DNA of 7,727 nt from an uncultured Actinomycetes bacterium (GTDB lineage Bacteria; Actinomycetota; Actinomycetes; Nanopelagicales; Nanopelagicaceae): NCBI GenBank assembly GCA_903928395.1, contig CAIYQS010000217.1, forward strand, positions 1 through 7,727. The letters are read 5' to 3'. The position numbers were made by a program, and so were the translations under genes. The notes under the pieces were generated by a model. It saw only the letters and a program-made list of their open reading frames with translations, did not search any database and was not told the DNA's origin. This document shows positions 1-5,915 of this stretch, piece by piece; within the stretch, counting starts at the first letter, position 1; each line of letters begins with the position of its first letter.

Positions 1-771
1 GATGACGGAGTCATGACCGGGACAAGCTTCGCGGCCGCAGCCGATTCTTATCACGCTGCCAATCCGACTCATCGAATTTTTGCGAGAGTAGCGACCGCGG
101 GAACAACTAATTTAGGAATCATTGACGACCTCGATGGAGTCGGCTTGGCCGCCCAAGAGCGCAATATTTGGTTCCATGTGGACGGCGCTTATGGTTTGGC
201 CGCGCTGTGTGCTCCAAGCGTTCGCCCCCTCTTTAACGGAGTTGAGCGAGCTGACTCGTTGATTGTTGATCCACACAAATGGCTTTTTGCTCCCTTTGAT
301 GCTTGTGCACTTATCTATCGTGATCCGACGGTTGCTAAACGCGCACACACCCAACACGCCTCCTACTTAGATACCTTGGAAGACCCCAACGAATGGAACC
401 CTTCTGATTACGCCGTGCATCTGACCAGGCGTGCCCGAGGTTTGCCTTTCTGGTTTTCGTTGGCAGCCAATGGAACTCGCGAATACTCGGAAGCGATGCA
501 ACAGACACTTGATATCGCCCAGCATGCGGCGCAGCTAGTGCGGGATCACCCACACTTGGAGCTCATTCACGCTCCGCAATTGTCGATTGTGGCGTTTAAG
601 CGCATTGGCTGGAGTGCTGTCGATTATGAGCGTTGGAGTGACAAATTGCTTGCGGATCAAATTGGTTTCGTTGTCCCGTCATCACATAAAGGTGAACCAA
701 TCCTTCGTTTTGCGATCGTCAACCCGTGGACGACTGAGAAAGATATTGCCGAAATCTTGGCGACACTTTAA
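1..771 (+). CDS. Group II PLP-dependent amino-acid decarboxylase, C-terminal part (5' end outside window)
   Basis: The frame is open to the left edge, so this is the last 256 residues of a protein that in this family usually runs to about 450-500. The Met at base 13 is internal, not a start. It shows the fold-type I decarboxylase core: ATAGTTNLG (residues about 31-39), HVDGAYG (59-65, where D61 should contact the pyridine nitrogen of PLP) and DPHKWLFAPFD (90-100, where K93 should form the Schiff base). TRRARGLPFWFSLA (142-155) is also typical. The family includes aromatic-L-amino-acid, glutamate and 2,4-diaminobutyrate decarboxylases. The substrate-selecting N-terminal part is missing, so the substrate cannot be named. 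A diamine-forming role would suit the polyamine neighbours, but the gene lies on the opposite strand from that operon, so the link is only inference. It is cytosolic, and it ends in TAA 5 bases before the convergent ureohydrolase stop. Confidence 0.9.
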   Translation, partial: DDGVMTGTSFAAAADSYHAANPTHRIFARVATAGTTNLGIIDDLDGVGLAAQERNIWFHVDGAYGLAALCAPSVRPLFNGVERADSLIVDPHKWLFAPFDACALIYRDPTVAKRAHTQHASYLDTLEDPNEWNPSDYAVHLTRRARGLPFWFSLAANGTREYSEAMQQTLDIAQHAAQLVRDHPHLELIHAPQLSIVAFKRIGWSAVDYERWSDKLLADQIGFVVPSSHKGEPILRFAIVNPWTTEKDIAEILATL

Positions 772-776
772 GAAAA

Positions 777-1775
777 TTAACGATCTAGCACATTCTTATT
801 GCGATCGTACTTTTTCCCGGTTCGCTTGAAAGCAATTGCGCTCAACGCCTCGAGCACAACGCGGTTTGCCAAAATTGCGGTGATATCTGCGGTATCAAAT
901 GGCGGGGCAACTTCAACTACATCCATACCTACAACTGGCAATTCCAAACATATTCGTCTGACTGCCTCAAGGAGCTCCCGACTTGTTAAACCCCCAGGCT
1001 CTGGCGTTCCAGTACCCGGCGCCATCCCCGGATCAACCACATCAATATCCACTGACAAGAAGACTCCGTCACATTCATCAATTAAAGTCTTGAAAGATTC
1101 GTCAAGGACGACATCTAGTCCACGATTGTGGATCTCAGTCATTTCGTACGAGCGCATGCCCTGATCCCGCATCCATTTGAATGTGATGTCATCTGGCCAA
1201 TACCCACGTAGACCAATTTGAAGGAAACGATCTCCCCGAACTGCCCCGCTGTTAATTAACTGCCGCATCGGAGTTCCATGACCGACCAACGCGCCAAATT
1301 GAGATTCTGCAGTATCAGCGTGCGCGTCAAAGTGAATCATCGAAATTTTGCCCTTGCCACGATGATTGGAAATACCTGTCACATCCGCAGAAGCTATCGA
1401 GTGGTCTCCGCCTAGAACAACAGCGAAGGCTCCAGCACGTGAAATTTTCTCGGTGGCTTGTTCTAATACCTTGAGCGATGAAACTAAATCGTGACCGGGC
1501 ATCATTAAATCTCCAGCATCAACAACTTTGAGATCTTCGAGGGCATCGACGCGCAACGCCAGATGAGGGCGCTCGGCATCATGGGGAAGGTAATCCCCAC
1601 CACGGATTGCTTGCGGGCCGAATTTTGCGCCAGATCGATGAGAAGTTCCAGAATCAATAGGAGCACCAAGAATTACTACGTCAGCGTCGGCGTATGAAGC
1701 GGGGATATCGAGATCGCATTGAGGTACGCCGAGGAAGGTAAAAGACGGTCCGTACATATTTCCCAAGTTGGCCAT
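777..1775 (-). CDS. speB: Agmatinase / guanidino-compound ureohydrolase (arginase family)
   Basis: Cytosolic binuclear-metal hydrolase of 332 residues that splits urea from a guanidino substrate; agmatine to putrescine is most likely. The full metal-ligand set is visible: GGDH (H125), HFDAHAD (D150, H152, D154) and SVDIDVVDP (D243, D245). PGTGTPEPGGLT (253-264) and VVGMDVVEVAPPFD (281-294) follow, as in agmatinases. The N-terminal GVPQCD...SYADADVVILGAPIDSGT resembles actinobacterial enzymes annotated as agmatinase. Guanidinobutyrase, guanidinopropionase or guanidine hydrolase cannot be excluded, because substrate loops are hard to read by eye. It is the last gene of the minus-strand run, 41 bases after potD1, so it probably processes what the transporter brings in. 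No urease is visible. The start is uncertain: the chosen ATG has only a distant AGGGG, whereas the ATG six codons downstream (1755-1757) has GGGA just upstream. Confidence 0.85.
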   Translation of the reverse strand: MANLGNMYGPSFTFLGVPQCDLDIPASYADADVVILGAPIDSGTSHRSGAKFGPQAIRGGDYLPHDAERPHLALRVDALEDLKVVDAGDLMMPGHDLVSSLKVLEQATEKISRAGAFAVVLGGDHSIASADVTGISNHRGKGKISMIHFDAHADTAESQFGALVGHGTPMRQLINSGAVRGDRFLQIGLRGYWPDDITFKWMRDQGMRSYEMTEIHNRGLDVVLDESFKTLIDECDGVFLSVDIDVVDPGMAPGTGTPEPGGLTSRELLEAVRRICLELPVVGMDVVEVAPPFDTADITAILANRVVLEALSAIAFKRTGKKYDRNKNVLDR

Positions 1776-1803
1776 GCGTTAAATCTTATCGCACCCCTGC
1801 ATT

Positions 1804-1827
1804 CTTATGACCCTACTTATGATCCTA
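1804..1827. repeat. 12-bp tandem repeat across the potD1 stop codon
   Basis: CTTATGACCCTA (1804-1815) is followed directly by CTTATGATCCTA (1816-1827), 11 of 12 matching. The second unit contains the potD1 TAA stop. The potD1 C-terminus is where it stops aligning with its paralogue, so a small slippage duplication may have altered the end of the gene. Confidence 0.45.
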
Positions 1828-2971
1828 TGGTCTTGTGGCTTGCATTATCGAAAGCCGTCGAATATACGATTTGTTCGGCCTGCGATAACTCACGAAAAAC
1901 GTGCATGTTCTTCCACATGGCTGCGTCCGGAAATATTAATTTGTTTTTCACTTGAGCTGGATTGATTTTTTCCATTGCTTGCTGCGCACCCATAACTGGA
2001 CAGATGTAATTAATGTAATTTGCCAGGCGCGCAGCAACGACTGGATCGTAGTAATAATTAATAACTGCCGCTGCATTGACCTTGTTAGGCGAGTGAGCGG
2101 GAATCATCATATTATCCGTCGAGAACGTTCCACCAGAATCTGGGATAGCAAATCCAAAGCGATTTGAGTTCTGAGCATTGAGCTGGTTGATGTCGCCAGA
2201 CCAACCCATAACAGCAACCGCATCTCCACTGACCAAATCCGCTTGATAACTTTGTCCTTTTACTTGGCGAACAAATCCGTCGTGAACCATTTTCTGCAAG
2301 TAATCAATTGCATTCATGAATTTGTCTTGGCTAAACGGTTTGGTGATATCTACCCCCTGCCACAACATGATCAAACCAGCGGTATCACGCATATCGGACA
2401 AAACTTCAATTTTGCCTTTGTTAGCAGGAGCAAATAACTGCTCCATGGTGTGAATTCCTTTGGAGTTGTGCTTAGTATTCCAAGCAAATCCAGCAACAAC
2501 CCCCGCCCATGGCAAGGAGTAGTTACCTCCTGGATCTTCCGGACGATTGAGCAGGAACGGGTGAACATTCTTTTTGTTCGGTACTTGGGCGTTATCGAAC
2601 TTGGCGAGGAACTTTGCGTTAATCCAACGGCTCACCGTCCAGTCCGAAAGAACCACAATGTCATAACCGATATCTTTCATTAATCGAAGTTGAGGCGTGA
2701 CTTTTGATGTAAAGGTGTCGTTATCATCGATGACGTCAAAGTAATTAACCGGGATGTGAGTCTTCTTTGTAAAATCGATCAGCGTTGGATAACTCTTAGT
2801 TTTTTTGTCGTAATCCAGGTACAGGGGCCAATTGGCAAATCGGACCGCTTTTTGTGTTGAAGCCGCTCGTGCCTGATCGATACCAATAGTTTCAGACATT
2901 CCCAGAAAAGCAGCGACACTCAATCCACTCGCCGCTTTAATCAAATCGCGCCTTGAGAATTCAAGAGCCAC
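1817..2971 (-). CDS. potD: PotD-like polyamine-type substrate-binding protein, copy 1 (downstream copy)
   Basis: Extracytoplasmic binding protein of 384 residues that would deliver a polyamine-like cation to PotABC. The N-terminus has a twin-arginine motif, SRRDLIK (6-12), a hydrophobic stretch and an AxA site (ARA, 34-36), with no cysteine for lipid anchoring. The GTG start is supported by AAAGAGGTGA six bases upstream. Compared from memory with E. coli PotD, the pocket residues W34 and Y37 correspond to W48 and Y51 here, D168 and E171 to D193 and D196, W229 to W257, D257 to D286, and Y293 to Y322. The expected W255 is replaced by S284. The gene is about 80% identical to copy 2 at 5915-7060. 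It follows potC after 120 bases and precedes the ureohydrolase by 41. The family call is firm; the exact ligand (putrescine, spermidine, agmatine or other) is not known. Confidence 0.9.
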   Translation of the reverse strand: MALEFSRRDLIKAASGLSVAAFLGMSETIGIDQARAASTQKAVRFANWPLYLDYDKKTKSYPTLIDFTKKTHIPVNYFDVIDDNDTFTSKVTPQLRLMKDIGYDIVVLSDWTVSRWINAKFLAKFDNAQVPNKKNVHPFLLNRPEDPGGNYSLPWAGVVAGFAWNTKHNSKGIHTMEQLFAPANKGKIEVLSDMRDTAGLIMLWQGVDITKPFSQDKFMNAIDYLQKMVHDGFVRQVKGQSYQADLVSGDAVAVMGWSGDINQLNAQNSNRFGFAIPDSGGTFSTDNMMIPAHSPNKVNAAAVINYYYDPVVAARLANYINYICPVMGAQQAMEKINPAQVKNKLIFPDAAMWKNMHVFRELSQAEQIVYSTAFDNASHKTIGS

Positions 2972-3014
2972 GGCGCGTCACCTCTTTGAACTTTTGGTGC
3001 GATCCTTGAACCGC
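1829..3014 (-). repeat. Copy 1 of a duplicated potD unit (gene plus leader)
   Basis: This block, potD1 with its 43-base leader, matches 5925-7103 in the same orientation roughly 4.1 kb away. Protein identity is about 80% by hand. DNA similarity includes an exact 24-base match (2046-2069 with 6135-6158) and a 23-base match (2307-2329 with 6396-6418). The repeat boundary at the 3' end is approximate because the C-terminal codons no longer align. Confidence 0.75.
2972..3014 (-). promoter_or_regulatory. potD1 leader with matching hairpin and strong ribosome-binding site
   Basis: Homologous to the potD2 leader: 33 of 43 positions match with no gap, counted by hand. The stem GCGGTT/GATCGC (3014-2999) is fully retained. 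The one change within the hairpin falls in the loop (CAAG instead of CUAG). AAAGAGGTGA at 2987-2978 is a strong ribosome site six bases before the GTG start and decides that start. The rest of the 120-base potC-potD1 gap shows no convincing promoter. Confidence 0.55.
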
Positions 3015-3086
3015 ATTCCATTGATTCCTAAGACTACGCCACTATTGCCTTATTCGTTCCTTCAAATAGTTCAAGTGTGCTCATTT

Positions 3087-3102
3087 GAGTGCTAGCGCAC
3101 TC
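3087..3102 (-). repeat. Inverted repeat (6-bp stem, 4-base loop) over the potC stop codon
   Basis: GAGTGC and GCACTC flank a 4-base loop, and the potC TAG stop (3094-3092) lies in the loop/stem. No T-run follows on the minus strand, so it is not a standard intrinsic terminator. It may protect the 3' end of a processed potABC message or reduce read-through. The stem is perfect, but short enough to arise by chance. Confidence 0.4.
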
Positions 3103-3889
3103 CTGCACGCTTACGACCAACGAATTGACCCACCAGAACGATGATAAGCGCGATCAAAAACATCGATGAACCTATGACATTGGCTTGCGGCGGTAGTCCT
3201 CGTTGCGCTGATATGTACACAAACTTCGGAAATGTATTGACATCACCCGAGTTGAAGTTCGTGATGATGAAATCATCAAAGGACAAACTAAAAGCTAAAA
3301 GTGCTGCGGCGGCAATTCCAGGAGCAACAAGTGGCAAAGTCACGCGACGGAAAGTTTCGCGTTCATCGGCATACAAATCCATCGCCGCTTGCTCAAGTCT
3401 AGGATCTAAACTCGCAATGCGAGCCTTGACGGTGACGACAACAAATGAAATGCAAAACATCACGTGAGCAATGACGATCGTCCAGAATCCCGGATTAAAT
3501 CCAAAACTAATAAACATAGTGAGGAGAGATGCACCCATGACGATCTCTGGAGTTGCCATGGGTAGAAAAATTAAAATATTAACAATTGAACGACCTTTAA
3601 ACGCATACCGCCCCATCGCAAACGCCATCAGCGTGCCCAATATGGTTGCGAAAAACGTTGCCAATACTCCGATCTTGAGTGAGTTGCCGAGTGCATTGCA
3701 TACATCAGGTGCTCCACAGGGATTGAGCCAATTGTTCCAAGTGAATCCAACCCATACTAAATTGCTCTTGGTCGAAGCATTAAATGAAAATGCGATCGTA
3801 TAAATGATTGGAATAAAAAGGTAGGTAAATCCCACAAAGGCGTAGATTCGAATGAGGTTGCGAGAAAACCAGCGCGTGGCTCGATTCAT
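3092..3889 (-). CDS. potC: Polyamine-type ABC transporter permease PotC
   Basis: Inner-membrane permease of 265 residues, the usual length for PotC. Hydrophobic segments lie at about 13-36, 69-91, 101-128, 135-157, 187-207 and 236-257, which fits six helices. The cytoplasmic EAA loop that docks to the ATPase is EQAAMDLYADERETFRRVTLP (166 onward), followed by LSFDDFIIT (202-210), a stretch that aligns with E. coli PotC. The loop after helix 1 holds two cysteines, C58 and C64, which could form a disulfide outside the cell; this is a guess. The ATG overlaps the potB stop as ATGA and has a good GAGGAG site five bases upstream. Its stop codon lies inside a 6-bp inverted repeat. It pairs with PotB to form the channel. 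Confidence 0.93.
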   Translation of the reverse strand: MNRATRWFSRNLIRIYAFVGFTYLFIPIIYTIAFSFNASTKSNLVWVGFTWNNWLNPCGAPDVCNALGNSLKIGVLATFFATILGTLMAFAMGRYAFKGRSIVNILIFLPMATPEIVMGASLLTMFISFGFNPGFWTIVIAHVMFCISFVVVTVKARIASLDPRLEQAAMDLYADERETFRRVTLPLVAPGIAAAALLAFSLSFDDFIITNFNSGDVNTFPKFVYISAQRGLPPQANVIGSSMFLIALIIVLVGQFVGRKRAGVR

Positions 3890-4779
3890 ACCAACTCCTC
3901 GGTACCAGCGCGTTTAACGTAGGCCATCACGAGAATCAAGATAGTGACCATCAAAATTAACGAGAGCGCGGCCGCACCTGGGTAGTCAACTATTTCCAAG
4001 TATCTGGCTTCAATGACATTTCCTATCATCTTGGTTCCAGGGTTACCTAAGAGTTCGGCATTTATGTAATCACCTGCAGCCGGAATGAAAGTCAGTAAGG
4101 TTCCCGCTACAACACCGGGCATCGAAAGCGGGATGGTGACCTTGCGGAAGGTAGTCAACGCATTCGCGTAAAGATCGCCGGAAGCCTCCATCATGCGGAT
4201 GTCGATTCGCTCCAAACTCGCATAAAGCGGCAACGTCATAAAAGGCAAGAAGTTATACGTTAGTCCCGCCACTACTGCAAAGGGTGTCGCGGTCAGATGT
4301 CCTTGTGCTCCAATAATGTGTACGAAGCGCAAGAATTTTATAACTAAGCCTTGCTCCCCCAATATTTGCTCCCAGGCGACGGTACGGAGCAAAAATGAAC
4401 AGAAAAACGGAGCAACAATCAAGACCAATAGCGTGTTCTTCCAGCGACCAGATTTAAAGGCAACGGCGTAAGCAAGCGGATAGGAAATGATGAGCGCAAA
4501 AACTGTAGCCAGGAATGCGTATTCAAAGGAGCGAATTAGCTGAGCTTTAGAAGAAGTAATAGCATCAATAAAGTTTGAGAAGCGATATGTCTGCACATAG
4601 GTGCCGATTCCAAAGCCCTGAGTTTGAGTCGATGTACTAATCAGTTGATAGATAGGTACTAGAAAGAAAATAACTAGCCAGATAATTCCTGGAGCTAGCA
4701 ACCAATAAGGAAGCAACTTCTTCTTGGTGATTAAAGGCTTCTTTTCATGCGCAGTCGCGTGAAGTAGCGCGGTGCTCAT
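3886..4779 (-). CDS. potB: Polyamine-type ABC transporter permease PotB
   Basis: Inner-membrane permease of 297 residues. A basic cytoplasmic N-terminus (KKPLITKKK) precedes hydrophobic segments at about 24-46, 86-108, 115-136, 163-187, 219-238 and 267-288. The EAA loop begins EASGDLYANALTTFRKVTIP (198-217). The following PGVVAGTLLTFIPAAGDY and LLGNPGTKMIGNVIEARYL are the PotB hallmark that separates it from PotC. The start ATG overlaps the potA stop (ATGA), and the stop overlaps the potC start in the same way, so translation is probably coupled through potA-potB-potC. No strong ribosome site stands before its start, which fits coupling. It forms the channel heterodimer with PotC. Confidence 0.93.
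   Translation of the reverse strand: MSTALLHATAHEKKPLITKKKLLPYWLLAPGIIWLVIFFLVPIYQLISTSTQTQGFGIGTYVQTYRFSNFIDAITSSKAQLIRSFEYAFLATVFALIISYPLAYAVAFKSGRWKNTLLVLIVAPFFCSFLLRTVAWEQILGEQGLVIKFLRFVHIIGAQGHLTATPFAVVAGLTYNFLPFMTLPLYASLERIDIRMMEASGDLYANALTTFRKVTIPLSMPGVVAGTLLTFIPAAGDYINAELLGNPGTKMIGNVIEARYLEIVDYPGAAALSLILMVTILILVMAYVKRAGTEELV
3895..3900 (-). promoter_or_regulatory. Ribosome-binding site of potC
   Basis: GAGGAG on the minus strand, five bases before the potC ATG and inside the end of potB. It confirms the ATG that overlaps the potB stop, and lets potC be translated without depending fully on coupling. Confidence 0.6.
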
Positions 4780-5915
4780 TCGCTATCCGGATTCGCTTCC
4801 GAGCCTGCGGTGGCATCTTGGTCACCAGCCAATCCAAAGGTAAAAATCGACTCCCATGACATGATTACTGGATCGCCCTTTGCTAGCGGAGGCGTTCCAT
4901 CGTCATTCTGTTCAAAGACCATTAACTCTTGACCCCAAGGCATCTCTACTTGATATTGAGTACTAACGCCAATATATGAAGCGTCAGAGATGACTCCACC
5001 TTCCAGAATATTTCCGTTCATAGCGGAACCGGCCGGCGCAATTCGAATCTTTTCTGGTCGGATTCCCACCAACACCGACGAATCGTGCGCATGGTTTCGG
5101 GCAGCGGGTAGCGCGAGTTTTGTTCCAAAGACATCTACAACCCCGGCCTCACCTGCGCGTTCGATGATCGACCCTTTGATGAGGTTGGATTGCCCCAGGA
5201 AGTTTGCCACAAAGGCAGTTCGTGGATTGTCATATAAATCTGCAGGACTTCCCATCTGCTCGATTTTGCCCTCGTTCATCACAGCAATGGTGTCCGCCAT
5301 AGTCATGGCTTCCTCTTGATCGTGCGTTACGTGCACAAAGGTGATGCCGACTTCGGTCTGAATCCATTTGAGTTCTATCTGCATCGCACGGCGAAGTTTT
5401 AGATCCAAGGCCCCAAGAGGTTCATCCAGTAATAGCAGCGCTGGTCGATTGACTATTGCGCGTGCCAATGCGATGCGTTGCTGCTGACCACCAGAAAGTT
5501 GATTGGGCTTACGGGTTGCCAAGTGGGTAAGTTCAACGAGTTCGAGTGCCTTTTGAACTTGAGCATCTACATCCTTTACGCCTCTACGCCGTAATCCAAA
5601 AGCTACATTTTCATATATCGAGAGGTGAGGAAAAAGTGCGTAATTCTGAAAAACCGTATTAACAGGGCGCTTATATGGTTTTTCGTAAGTGATTTCAGTA
5701 TTGCCGATAAATATCGAACCGGAGGAAGGCTCTTCGAGCCCGGCGACCATCCGCAGCGTGGTTGTCTTTCCACAACCTGAAGGTCCGAGGAGCGCAAAAA
5801 ACGATCCCTCGGGAATTACTAAATCCAAGTCATCTACCGCAACAAAATCTCCGAAACTTTTAGTGAGATTCTTGAGCGTCAGATCACCATGAGCTGAGGT
5901 TGAAGCATCAACCAC
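4776..5915 (-). CDS. potA: Polyamine-type ABC transporter ATP-binding protein PotA
   Basis: Cytoplasmic ATPase of 379 residues that powers import. All nucleotide-binding elements are present in order: Walker A GPSGCGKT (44-51), Q-loop Q90 in FQNYALFPH, signature LSGGQ (140-144), Walker B with LLLLDE (D164, E165), D-loop GALD, and switch H198 in VTHD. From about residue 240 a C-terminal TOBE-type domain follows (LVGIRPEKIRI, SYIGVSTQYQVEM), as in PotA/FbpC-type subunits. The start is a GTG whose first base overlaps the last base of the potD2 TAG stop. No good ribosome site precedes it, so translation probably depends on coupling to potD2. The stop overlaps the potB start by four bases. The acidic tail after residue 360 looks unstructured. 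Only one ATPase gene is seen for two binding proteins. Confidence 0.95.
   Translation of the reverse strand: MVDASTSAHGDLTLKNLTKSFGDFVAVDDLDLVIPEGSFFALLGPSGCGKTTTLRMVAGLEEPSSGSIFIGNTEITYEKPYKRPVNTVFQNYALFPHLSIYENVAFGLRRRGVKDVDAQVQKALELVELTHLATRKPNQLSGGQQQRIALARAIVNRPALLLLDEPLGALDLKLRRAMQIELKWIQTEVGITFVHVTHDQEEAMTMADTIAVMNEGKIEQMGSPADLYDNPRTAFVANFLGQSNLIKGSIIERAGEAGVVDVFGTKLALPAARNHAHDSSVLVGIRPEKIRIAPAGSAMNGNILEGGVISDASYIGVSTQYQVEMPWGQELMVFEQNDDGTPPLAKGDPVIMSWESIFTFGLAGDQDATAGSEANPDSE

Noticed and set aside
13..771. ATG at 13 as the start of the decarboxylase
   Set aside because: The frame is open to base 1, and 252 residues would lack the N-terminal half this family needs; the gene is partial.
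799..1164. Open frame of 121 codons on the plus strand
   Set aside because: It lies wholly inside the ureohydrolase on the other strand, has low-complexity Ser/Thr/Pro composition typical of a shadow frame, and matches no family I know.
3015..3086. Possible promoter before potD1 (TTGAAC with TAAGGC about 16 bases on, minus strand)
   Set aside because: The -10 match is poor, and similar pairs occur by chance in AT-rich spacers; not enough to call a promoter.
3141..3803. Two plus-strand open frames of about 110 codons opposite potC
   Set aside because: Both are antisense to a well-supported permease and show no motif of their own.
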